Shown one piece after another: positions 20,001 to 25,400 of a DNA stretch of 64,000 bases (its first letter is position 1; each line of letters opens with the position of its first letter). Source of the DNA: Bactericera cockerelli (taxonomy: Eukaryota > Arthropoda > Insecta > Hemiptera > Triozidae); the NCBI GenBank assembly GCA_024516035.1, contig CM044958.1, positions 24,993,900-25,057,899 on the forward strand. The letters are read 5' to 3'. The notes under the pieces are model-generated. The model did no database searches. It had not been told where the DNA came from and saw only the letters and a program-made list of their open reading frames with translations. The position numbers and the translations under genes were made by a program.

Positions 20001-20897
20001 TTTTCCAAGGAGGTAGTACCTATAATTTTATTATTCATACAAGTTGTTGGCCTGTGCTTCATATTTCAACTCTAAATAAAATTGCAATGTTTTAAAAATA
20101 TTTAAAGAGGTCTTTTCTAAATAGGTAAAGCAGCTGTGATGATACAAATGTGCATTTTATTCTTCTTTTTTAATTGTAAAATATGGTATCAAATATAATG
20201 CTATGAGCTCCTCTATTGACATTTGAAACTAGGTGCCTAATAGCTCTTTAGATTATTAGAAGGCATTTATTCTAGAAGGTAAACCTAGGAACAAAGTTAT
20301 TAGAAAGGTTATCTAGAAGTAGGAGTGTCAGAACCAACCAACCTCAAACATGAGGAAGACATCTAACAATACTAAGTAATTTTACAAATCATTACATAAA
20401 TAAATAATGGGCTGGGACATGTTTTATTATTTTGTTTAACTTAAGGATAATAATAAAATTAATATTGTTGCTGTGGTTATGTAACAAGTTATGATTATAA
20501 ATGGTTACATAACACTTTGATTTAATGAAAGGAAGACCTATGAAATGCATATAGACAAATATAAAGGTGAATCATGACAACTATTGTCACTAGATGACTG
20601 TAAAGATAATATTGGTCTCTGACTGTTTTGTCATCATACAGATCTTGCAGCTGGCACAACAAGTACAATACAAGCAGTATTTTGTAGAAGTTCCCCATGT
20701 TTGTTAGTAGGCACTGCTTGTACCATGGCTTATTTGATTAATTTTAAAGCATAGATGTTTCATTCAATTTCAAGATCTACACCTCCTTCAGAAATGTCTA
20801 GTAAGCTTATAGTTAGCTGCTAGTTATTTTATTGTAATGAAAACACTTCAGAACTTTTGAAATATGCAAAACACTGCCTAGACTTACCAGAAGCCAT
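1919..20897 (-). CDS. IRP1: Cytosolic aconitase / iron regulatory protein 1, 3'-incomplete in window
   Basis: This bifunctional protein is a cytosolic [4Fe-4S] aconitase (citrate/isocitrate) and, without the cluster, binds iron-responsive elements in mRNA. Coding exons in transcript order (plus-strand coordinates): 20888-20897, 18027-18116, 17385-17512, 16083-16267, 12616-12685, 12195-12387, 11129-11260, 10157-10329, 9536-9752, 8776-8935, 6833-7053, 6281-6437, 5316-5470, 3771-3991, 3012-3159, 1919-2041. Nearly all have GT/AG borders and matching phases. The start ATG (20895-20897) gives [10 protein letters not shown] after splicing, which fits the family N-terminus. Recognisable blocks include [114 protein letters not shown] and [12 protein letters not shown]. 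The three cluster cysteines (about residues 440, 506 and 509) are present. About 100 C-terminal residues lie left of position 1. Exons 7 and 8 carry single-base frame problems, described separately. Cytosolic IRP1 rather than mitochondrial aconitase is favoured by the start and overall alignment. Confidence 0.96.
2053..2179 (-). mobile_element. tRNA-headed SINE T1 at the IRP1 exon 16 acceptor
   Basis: Head to tail on the minus strand: AGTAGCTTGATCGATAAG (A box region), GGTTCAAGTCC (B box), GCGAGTTTGAGTAGTTGTGA, then ATGATAACTTTTTT. It is flanked by a perfect 16-bp duplication TCCATCTGGAATGAAA (2037-2052 and 2180-2195). The duplication contains the exon 16 splice acceptor and first coding bases. 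Confidence 0.92.
2400..2815 (+). mobile_element. SINE T4 copy with a further insertion
   Basis: GAGGAAAAATGAGTGGTTAC, GGCAGCATTACCAGAGC, then after an unrelated insert TAATGCTGCGCTAACC and GAGGCCTTGTGTTTC match the T4 body in plus orientation. ATATAAAGTAACGTTAAAGT (about 2667) and its near inverse (about 2780-2805) bracket part of it. Confidence 0.65.
3366..3480 (+). mobile_element. 5S-type SINE body fragment
   Basis: TTCCCGGTCCCACTCAGGCT, GTAAGTTTCCAGCGAATGG and TGATATGACCATGAAGG match the shared body and tail. The 5S head is missing. Confidence 0.78.
3577..3720 (+). mobile_element. SINE T1 copy, complete
   Basis: ACCGACCTCAGTAGCTTGAT opens a tRNA-like head with B box GGTTCAAGTCC. The body GAGTTTGAGTAGTTGTGATA and tail ACACAAATATGATAACTT follow. 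Imperfect direct repeats (TATCTATTTTCTA / TATATCCATTTTCTA) flank it. It lies in IRP1 intron 14, between exons 14 and 15. Confidence 0.88.
4023..4426 (-). mobile_element. SINE T2 split by a 5S-headed SINE
   Basis: The T2 inverse begins at ATAATAATAATATCGCCC and is cut after AAAGTCCCAA. It resumes at GTCTCAATATTCCAGCAG and continues to the tRNA-like head ending about 4426 (ACTGAGCTACCGGGACAG). The interrupting 5S SINE occupies 4072-4288. Confidence 0.88.
4072..4288 (+). mobile_element. 5S rRNA-headed SINE, nested in T2
   Basis: The head GCCAGCGTCGATGGCGCGTT to GATGCTGGC matches eukaryotic 5S rRNA (ACCGGTTCTCGTTGGATCAC, AAGTTAAGCAACGTCCAGC). The body AGGCTGGGTGAGGTTAATGT and the tail GTTGAAAGCGACGTTAAAAA follow. 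AAGTCCCAAT / AAGTCTCAAT flank it. Confidence 0.92.
4588..4730 (-). mobile_element. SINE T1 copy with ~20-bp target duplication
   Basis: This is an inverse copy of T1. TATGTATAGGTATTAGTTAG before it and TATGTATAGGTATTATTTAG after it form a long, nearly perfect target duplication, consistent with LINE-driven insertion. Confidence 0.88.
5651..6256 (+). mobile_element. Internally deleted Tc1/mariner-type transposon
   Basis: The terminal inverted repeats start CAGGGTGCGTCAGAATAACC (left) and, in reverse complement, CAGGGTGCGCCAGAATAACC (right), and extend to TGACGAGTTTAAAA. Both ends are flanked by TA, the usual Tc1/mariner target duplication. At about 606 bp it is roughly half the length of an intact family member. 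It lies within IRP1 intron 12, between exons 12 and 13. Confidence 0.93.
5766..6107 (+). pseudogene. Mariner transposase with in-frame internal deletion
   Basis: A 113-codon frame starts [20 protein letters not shown], an N-terminal helix-turn-helix like those of IS630/Tc1-mariner transposases. It jumps at about residue 36 into [20 protein letters not shown], the segment with the third catalytic acidic residue, and ends NIIFHK. The middle of the protein, with the first two catalytic Asp residues, is missing, yet the frame is kept. It could bind ends but not cut DNA. The opposite strand holds no comparable frame. Confidence 0.88.
6705..6825 (-). mobile_element. 5'-truncated copy of LINE A (3' end only)
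   Basis: On the minus strand: GAAAATCGAAGCTCTCGAAA, AGTACAAATGTACTTAGCGG, AACTTTTAACAATG, AACCGAATAAATTTATTATT. This matches the LINE A 3' end at about 30880-30970. It is inserted in the IRP1 intron, just downstream of exon 11. Confidence 0.88.
6833..7053 (-). CDS. IRP1: IRP1 exon 11, second and third Fe-S cysteines, abutting a minisatellite
   Basis: The exon encodes [28 protein letters not shown] and [17 protein letters not shown], including the CxxC pair that completes the [4Fe-4S] site. Its 3' splice site (ACCCCAG, exon begins GTCTCCTGG) lies directly against a 1.45-kb minisatellite whose every unit contains the same CCCCAG-GTCTC string. The donor is CAG-GTGAGG. The exon reading frame stays open leftward through much of the repeat, so long predicted proteins in this area are repeat artefacts fused to this real exon. 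Confidence 0.93.
7054..8510. repeat. 35/42-bp minisatellite carrying copies of the IRP1 exon 11 splice site
   Basis: About 35 tandem units run with little interruption. The long unit is 42 bp (AAAGAGACCTGGGGCACAAT, then acaaacacaagacatgaggcat); the short unit lacks the final GAGGCAT and is 35 bp. Near the distal end units become more divergent. Read on the gene strand, each unit contains a pyrimidine-rich stretch ending GCCCCAG-GTCTC, nearly identical to the real acceptor at 7054 (TACCCCAG-GTCTCCTGG). The repeat is stop-free in all three minus frames, which explains three overlapping open frames of 390-459 codons that are not genes. Confidence 0.97.
8608..8690 (+). mobile_element. SINE T2 fragment
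   Basis: Only the region from the B box (GGTTCGAGACCCAGCCGGGA) to ACCACATAACTTGTGCTTA remains, just beyond the 35/42-bp minisatellite. Confidence 0.7.
8776..8935 (-). CDS. IRP1: IRP1 exon 10, first Fe-S cysteine
   Basis: The exon carries the segment ending [19 protein letters not shown], which holds the first of the three cysteines that bind the aconitase [4Fe-4S] cluster (about residue 440 here, near residue 437 in vertebrate IRP1). Loss of the cluster frees this site for RNA binding in the family. Borders are CCTAG before the exon and GTATGG after it. The phase runs from 0 to 1 and matches the following exon. Confidence 0.93.
9020..9245 (+). repeat. Interspersed repeat M, 3' part
   Basis: GTCACCCATCCATTTTTTGT, GTGTAGCTTAACTCTAGAGA and CTCGGTCAAACGGTGTGGAT match the right end of the copy at 51245. 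It lies in IRP1 intron 9. Confidence 0.72.
9250..9495 (-). mobile_element. 5S-headed SINE, diverged inverse copy
   Basis: GTTCAACTGCATGGTCATAT, AACTCACAAACCAGCTACTC and GAGTGGCCATCCACCCGGAC are the inverse of tail, body and head. The 5S part is badly eroded. It lies in IRP1 intron 9, next to exon 9. Confidence 0.78.
9780..10040 (+). mobile_element. SINE T3, second, more decayed copy
   Basis: The body AAGCTGGGTGGGAGGTTAAT, GTAGCTGTACGATTCCCC, GAGGGTAAAACCTCC and tail TCAAAGTCAGGACGTTAAAA match the copy at 13843. The tRNA-like head before 9900 is poorly preserved. Confidence 0.7.
10157..10329 (-). CDS. IRP1: IRP1 exon 8 with altered donor and local frame wobble
   Basis: This exon encodes [16 protein letters not shown], then [14 protein letters not shown], then the MCPEYGAT block. 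The usual family sequence at the first join is FFGPGV; here bases read as FFGAWV, as if one G were gained and one lost a few bases later. At the 3' end the phase expected by the next exon (residues TRPQDAK, same spacing as the family) needs the exon to end ACAAG. The sequence reads ACAAGTTAGT, so the only GT donor leaves the exon one base short. One missing G at the junction would repair both phase and donor. Sequence error is likely but not proven. Confidence 0.8.
11129..11260 (-). CDS. IRP1: IRP1 exon 7 with one extra base breaking the frame
   Basis: The exon opens [17 protein letters not shown] in the expected frame. It then meets TGA unless one base is skipped, after which [20 protein letters not shown] continues in the conserved IRP1 order. 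The extra base is the T at plus position 11210 (A on the coding strand). The exon is 132 bp, whereas the flanking phases require 131, which independently supports one surplus base. Both splice sites look good (CACAG before, GTAAAC after). A sequencing or assembly error is the simplest explanation because the rest of the gene is well conserved. A true null allele is the alternative. Confidence 0.85.
11690..12150 (-). mobile_element. SINE T2 split by an inverse 5S-headed SINE
   Basis: The T2 inverse (11690 to about 11850) stops at ACAGAGTGCCG. An inverse 5S SINE (about 11885-12140: CCATCCAAGTCTTAACCTCG, TCGCTTAACTTCGGTGTTCT, GCCATCGACGCTGGC) follows, and ACAGAGTGCC recurs at 12142. This is the second case of a 5S SINE inside T2. 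It lies just downstream (gene sense) of IRP1 exon 6. Confidence 0.82.
12934..13257 (+). repeat. Interspersed repeat with a CAGGGTTCGCC end, split by the foldback element
   Basis: It begins ACAGGGTTCGCCAAAAAA and runs through a 0.3-kb segment (TAGAGAACAAATTCAAAA, GGGGGAAACTTTTCTACTGG) that recurs inverted at 33600-33872. The 2.75-kb foldback element is inserted in or beside it. The CAGGGT end suggests a mariner-type MITE. Confidence 0.7.
13843..14065 (+). mobile_element. SINE T3: tRNA-type head joined to the 5S-SINE body
   Basis: TCTGTGGCGTAACGGTTATG (A box) and AGTTTGATCCCCGG (B box) form a tRNA-like head. The body GGTGAGTGAGGTTAATGTGG, GTAGCTGGTACGATTCCCAG, CGATAAAGGGTAAAACCC is the same central block as in the 5S-headed family. 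The tail differs (CTATCTCAAATCAGGACATT). It is nested in the foldback element. Confidence 0.83.
14097..14291 (-). pseudogene. Remnant of a transposon-associated protein inside the foldback element
   Basis: The open frame contains [20 protein letters not shown] followed by [11 protein letters not shown]. From memory this resembles a stretch common in uncharacterised insect proteins of mobile origin (xxNDxAERGVKLIxxFNxxLT). A second AT-rich fragment lies at 14317-14499 and a third at 14889-15086, same strand, possibly parts of the same decayed ORF. No start, stop or catalytic residues can be assigned. Confidence 0.5.
16311..16455 (+). mobile_element. SINE T1 copy with 15-bp target duplication
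   Basis: The complete T1 head, body and tail are flanked by ATTACATTTCATAGT on both sides (about 16295 and about 16464). The tail reads ATGATAACTCC followed by a T run, showing that T1 ends in a T-rich stretch. It sits in IRP1 intron 3, 44 bp upstream of exon 4 on the gene strand. Confidence 0.9.
17205..17312 (+). mobile_element. SINE T1 copy with internal deletion
   Basis: AAGCTCAGTAGCTTGATTG joins, after loss of most of the head, to GAGTTTGAGTAGTTGTGACA and the tail AACACAAATATAATAACTC. An older, diverged copy. Confidence 0.75.
17634..17830 (-). mobile_element. LINE 3'-end fragment (family C)
   Basis: On the minus strand: GGCTGGGTGGAAGAGATTGC, CACAGGCAATAACCTCACCC, then TTCTTGTTTCTTTATTC and a tail of TAA repeats. 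The same sequence occurs in plus orientation at 63290-63495. A GGAAGAGAT...ATAAGG-like 3' end followed by short tandem repeats is, from memory, typical of insect LINE 3' UTRs. Confidence 0.72.
18117..20887. other. IRP1 intron 1, no gene recognised
   Basis: About 2.8 kb of AT-rich DNA with short open frames only. I saw no SINE, TIR or tandem repeat here, in contrast to the other introns of this gene. The donor of exon 1 (TCTG-GTAAGTC) and the acceptor of exon 2 (ATTTCAG) bound it. Confidence 0.6.
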
Positions 20898-21640
20898 ACT
20901 TGAAGGATGAGGATTTTGGTATCCTTAAATCTCAATACACAGGATAATACTGATTAACTAATGATAAGAGAGAGTGAAATAGCTACTAGCTAGCAACAAG
21001 CTCAGCTCACTAGCTATTGTAAATTTGTAAATGCACAGGTGACCGGGAGTCAGGGACATACATGGACTACGTGACTACCCAGTTATCAGGAATGAAAAGT
21101 GTTTAAAGTGAGAAAAGATAAAAGTTGGACCCTTGTTGGAAATGTAAACAAATATTGATAAGAAAAGTATAGTTGGTTTGGCAACATGCTAAGACCTCTT
21201 GAGGCGCTCAAAATGTTTTATTATAATAACTTTACCGGTACGGTTGTAGGCAGGGGGAAGGGTTCTGTGCAAAACTACATAATAATATATCGTTTTGATG
21301 TAAAAATCCATAAAATAAAGAATCTATCTCAAAATGTCCATCAATTTGTATTGGTAGCATATTGCGGTACAAAAGTATTCTTTGTGTATGGACCACCTAA
21401 AAACGTTGCCAAGCTTTTATTTATATTCGTTTGCATTATCAGTGCACAGCTGACAACTGAAATAATCACAGATTAAAAGAAAAAAACCATAACATAAATG
21501 TTTTTTTTTATTCTTTTGACGCTTGACGTAAGTGGTAAATTACTTAATTACTTCATTAAATTTGTGATTGTGATTCATGTATTTGATTACCCATCGAAAA
21601 CTTAACGAATATATTTTAATTGATACAGTTGAGCAGTCCT
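20898..21640. promoter_or_regulatory. Head-to-head intergenic region, probable bidirectional promoter
   Basis: The IRP1 start codon (minus strand) and the first carrier exon (plus strand, donor at 21716) are about 0.75 kb apart and diverge. The interval must hold the 5' UTRs and promoters of both genes. I see no clear TATA box, and a 96-codon open frame here resembles nothing I know. No SINE or transposon was recognised inside, unlike the adjacent introns. The promoter function is inferred from layout only. Confidence 0.5.
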
Positions 21641-21644
21641 CTTG

Positions 21645-21715
21645 TTGTCAGTTGTCAGTCTGTGGCTCTTGCTGCTAGCTTGGGGAATTTTATGTCTTAT
21701 CTATTCAAGTTCAAG
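21645..21715 (+). other. Probable 5' noncoding exon 1 of the SLC25A42-like gene
   Basis: A strong donor (CAAG-GTAAGTTG) at 21715/21716 follows a stretch with no in-frame start linked to the carrier. The next acceptor (TTCTTGCAG) at 22332 opens the exon that contains the carrier start codon. The 5' limit is a guess because no transcript data are available. Confidence 0.45.
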
Positions 21716-22347
21716 GTAAGTTGAAAACATGCCCTGTCTCAGTGTGTTGCTACACAGCCTCTCATCTTCTGTATTATTGACATAACTTACCTCTTGTAAA
21801 AAATCCTCATGGATATAGTATAATCAATAATGTTCATTTCATTATTCTCTGACATTGTCTCAAAAATTAGCAACGAATCATGTACCAGGATATTTTATTA
21901 TGTATCTCTTGATCAAAACTTAAATGGGTACTTTGTTAAAGTTCTTCACTACATCTGTGTGGGTAAAACTGAAATATCCAGTTTTAAGTAACTTCTAAGA
22001 AATACTTTGGAGTAAATTTACAAGCTATTTTCAAATGAATAAAACTAAAAAATGCTAAGTATGCCAAAGATAAAGTATGTAATGTCAAAGGGATCCTAGA
22101 TAGTAAAAGCTTTTTGTGATATTCCCTAACAATGATATTAAGCAATACATTCTCACAAGTACAACAAAAAAAGTATGTAATTCTCTTTGTTGTGCTTTAA
22201 AAATAATCAATATTCTTATAATTAAGATTTCAACTTTTCAAAATGGTGTGGTACTTATTACATAGGTATCCAAGGTTGAAGGCTAGTATTAACATCTAAC
22301 TAGGTATATTTAATATTATTTTCTTCTTGCAGAATACGCACAAGTTC

Positions 22348-22428
22348 ATGGTGACCAATCCTTCAGCCACACTCCTAGAGGAGGGCTTGTGCCCTTGTTA
22401 TTCAAGCTTGTGCTTGAATAGAAAATGA
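22348..22428 (+). CDS. Upstream ORF overlapping the carrier start codon (ATGA)
   Basis: In the exon that carries the SLC25A42-like start, an earlier ATG at 22348 opens a 26-codon frame beginning MVTNPSATLLEE. It ends with TGA at 22426-22428. The proposed main ATG is 22425-22427, so stop and start overlap as ATGA. Such overlaps can allow reinitiation or leaky scanning to tune translation. Whether the peptide is made is unknown, and the main start itself is inferred from splicing phase and family alignment. Confidence 0.5.
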   Translation: MVTNPSATLLEEGLCPCYSSLCLNRK

Positions 22429-25400
22429 ACTCATTGGATAGAAAGGTATTTTTTCATATTTTATTATTATTATTATTTATAGAAAAATCTCATCAAAATA
22501 TTGACCTTTAATTAATATATAATATGAAGGTATGTATTATTACACTTAATAAAGATTGATTATTCAATGTTACTTCTCACAGTTAGTTACAAAGAAAATA
22601 ATGTTCGATGGCAGAGTAACCTTCAGGCTTTATGTACAATTGAACTCATCAGAAATATAAATTAATAATATGGGTAATTAATGTCACCATAAAGTAAATG
22701 TTTATAAGCACTAAAAATCGCAATTTTTTAAATTCATGTTGAACTTTTTGCTGGCTGAAAGTACATGAAATGCATGGGAACTATGTTTTCCGTAACCTTA
22801 CACTCTGCCGGGCTGTCTCTTTCTTTGTATTGGCATTCTTCACACCTTGGCCAAAATGTTTGATAAACACAGTGGTTCTCAACCTTTTGTAGCATAGTGC
22901 CCCCTTTGCGAAAATTATCCCTTTCATCGCCCCCCTCCCCCCTCGATGATTTCACTAAGTCACAAAACTTTGTTTAAAAAACCTTACTAAATTATATATT
23001 TTTTTTTTTTTTTTTTTTAATTTTAAAAGCCAGCGTCGATGGCATGTTGAATACACCGGTTCCCTTCAGAACACCGAAGTTAAGCGACATCCAGCGAGGT
23101 TAAGACTTGGATGGGTGACCATTCAAATCCTAATTCTCGTGACGCTGGCTTTTCCCGGCCCCACTCAGGCTGGGTGAGGTCAATGTGAGTAGCAGGTTTG
23201 TGAGTTTCCTGCGAATGGAGTGTAAAACCCCCGTCGTGATATGACCATGGCAGTTGAAAGCGACGTTAAACCCCACTTAAAAAAAAAAAAAAAAAAAAAA
23301 ATATATAAATTTAAATTTGATTTGGTGAGTTTTTTTATGTTCTTTTAGATTTTTTGGATCCACAATAAATAGTTACTTGTTGAGGATCTGAAACAATACA
23401 AAAAGAGTAGGTAGCACTTAAAATTTAACAAATATACTGCACGCGTAGATACAAATCAAACACCTCGGCCGAGGTGTGCAGAACGAATATACAAAGAGAC
23501 AGCCCGGCAGAGTGTAAGGTTACAAAAAACATAGTTCCCATGCATTTCATGTTCTTTCAGCCAGCGAAAAGTGCAACATGAATTTCAAAAATTGCGATTT
23601 TTATTGTAGAAATGGACTCTACGTTGAAAAAGAAATTGATTTGACTTTTTGTTTGACTTCCTAGGCCAACGGGAACCCTATTTTCGAGAACCCCAAACAA
23701 TCGTGAAAGATTCTACTTCATATTACTTCCGAGAAATTTCTAATATTAGAAATCGGAAGTATTGTGTTTTTTTTTCTGTTTTTTTTTTTCCATACGGATC
23801 CTTTGAGACTTCGTGTCCTTAACTTGGCATCGAAGATTAAGTGAGGTGTCTAAAGTGATCAAGATAATATAATATATAATGAAGATGAGCCCAGACCAAA
23901 AAAAAAATTCTAAATTATAATCCGGCGGCCCATTTGGGCGGCCTCGGGTTTTGGCAGCCCAAATCGGGAATTGAAGGATAATACTAATCTTAAGTGGTAT
24001 CAAATGAAAGATCTTGATGAGCAGATACCAAATTTATTGATTTATTCCTTCATCCGGTCCACTGGGTGGCACCTCGTGCCCTTTTCATTTTCTTTGGCGG
24101 GTAGGTACTTTCGAATCCTTAGCTTAGTGAAAAATTGTTTGTAGGAAAATTGTAGTTGTTGTAAAATTGTTCATTTGCCCAATGACCTGGGGCGGCGTTA
24201 CTAGATTGATTTTGGACAATCATGTTTGGTTGGAGATAAAATTTAATATGATGAATTGTTAGTACGCCTCCTCGTGGTTCACCCTGGGCAACGCATTGAC
24301 ATGCGGCTAAAGTACTGACGATTTTGGCGATCAAACAATCACTGCCATCAGATTTCCTGATCAAGTTTATTACATTATTATGTCTTCTCACTTTGAGATG
24401 TGTAGTAAATAAAGCCGTACGATAAATAAATGATGAATTAGCTCTCAAAAGGTCGATGCTACTCACTAAAAGTTGTGACAAAGTAGTGACCTTGCCCAAG
24501 TGGGTAGTGTACTAGGCTTGCGCGCACGATGACTTTAGTTCGATCCCCATCAGGTCAGTTTTTTTTTCTCTGTCCATTATGTCCGGGGTCGCGGTGTAAT
24601 TTTTTCGATTCAAATCAAACAAGTTCAGAAAAATCATACTCCGACTGCCATTTTTTATTGCCGTTCAACAAGTAAATTTAAAGAGATATCAAGTTTGGGA
24701 TTACCCCTAGAAGGGATAAAGAAAGATAAACATAAGAGGAATAAATTCAGAGAGGAGTGCAGAGAAATAGAAAGAGAGGGGGTATTAAAGGTGTTCTCAA
24801 TTTGATATCATTTATTTTTAGCTAATTATAACCATTCTATTGCGTGGGGCGTTCTTCTTTTTTTAACCACGAAGTAATGTTTTTAACCAGAAAAAGAGCA
24901 CAGAACTGCTGACTGAAGTCACTAGTCACTACGCACTGATAAAAGAAATACCGACTGTACCAAATTTATAAGAGGAGAAGACGCTGGTTTTTGGTGACTT
25001 TTGGTTGCTGTGATCACATTAAGCTGTTTATCTTTTCTGAATATAGTCGTTGTTGGTGCAAATGGTGACAAATTACGCGCTGGTGGAGGAGTTGGTTATT
25101 TTTGGATTATAGGATGATTAGCTTGTCAAGCCAACTCCATCGCCCCCTTATTGCCCAAAATTATTTCATCGCCCCCCGACTGCCCAAAATGGACTCTTTG
25201 CCCCCCCAGCGCCCCCCAGGGGGCGATATCGCCCACGTTGAGAATCACTGGATAAACATATATGGGTCATTTTCATTTATCTTGGGCATATCAAGTCCGC
25301 AACCTTTCTCCTTTAATAAATGTGAAAATAATAGGGATTTATGACTAAAATCTATTTGATCACATAGGAAACAATTTTTTTATAAATTACAATAATAAAT

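Larger units (their letters stand above)
22870..25250. mobile_element. hAT-type element with perfect 8-bp target duplication
   Basis: The left end is CAGTGGTTCTCAACC and the right end, reversed, CAGTGATTCTCAACG; these are typical hAT termini. Target duplication GATAAACA is perfect (22862-22869 and 25251-25258). Both termini lead into C-rich runs (GCCCCC blocks). No intact transposase is visible; a 126-codon minus frame at 24119-24499 is unrecognised. A full 5S-headed SINE (23029-23300), part of a hairpin-ended repeat (about 23722) and a tRNA-like segment (about 24498-24556) are nested inside. It lies in intron 2 of the carrier gene. Confidence 0.9.

Noticed and set aside
23029..23149. A genuine 5S rRNA gene
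   Set aside because: It runs straight into the SINE body and poly(A), without a T-run terminator at the 5S end; other copies show the same composite.
24119..24499. 126-codon frame as hAT transposase
   Set aside because: No recognisable dimerisation or zinc-finger motif; kept only as an unrecognised frame inside the element.
24498..24556. Possible tRNA gene (GACCT...AGGTC ends, GTTCGATCCCC)
   Set aside because: The T stem does not pair and the segment sits inside the hAT element; a decayed SINE head is more likely.
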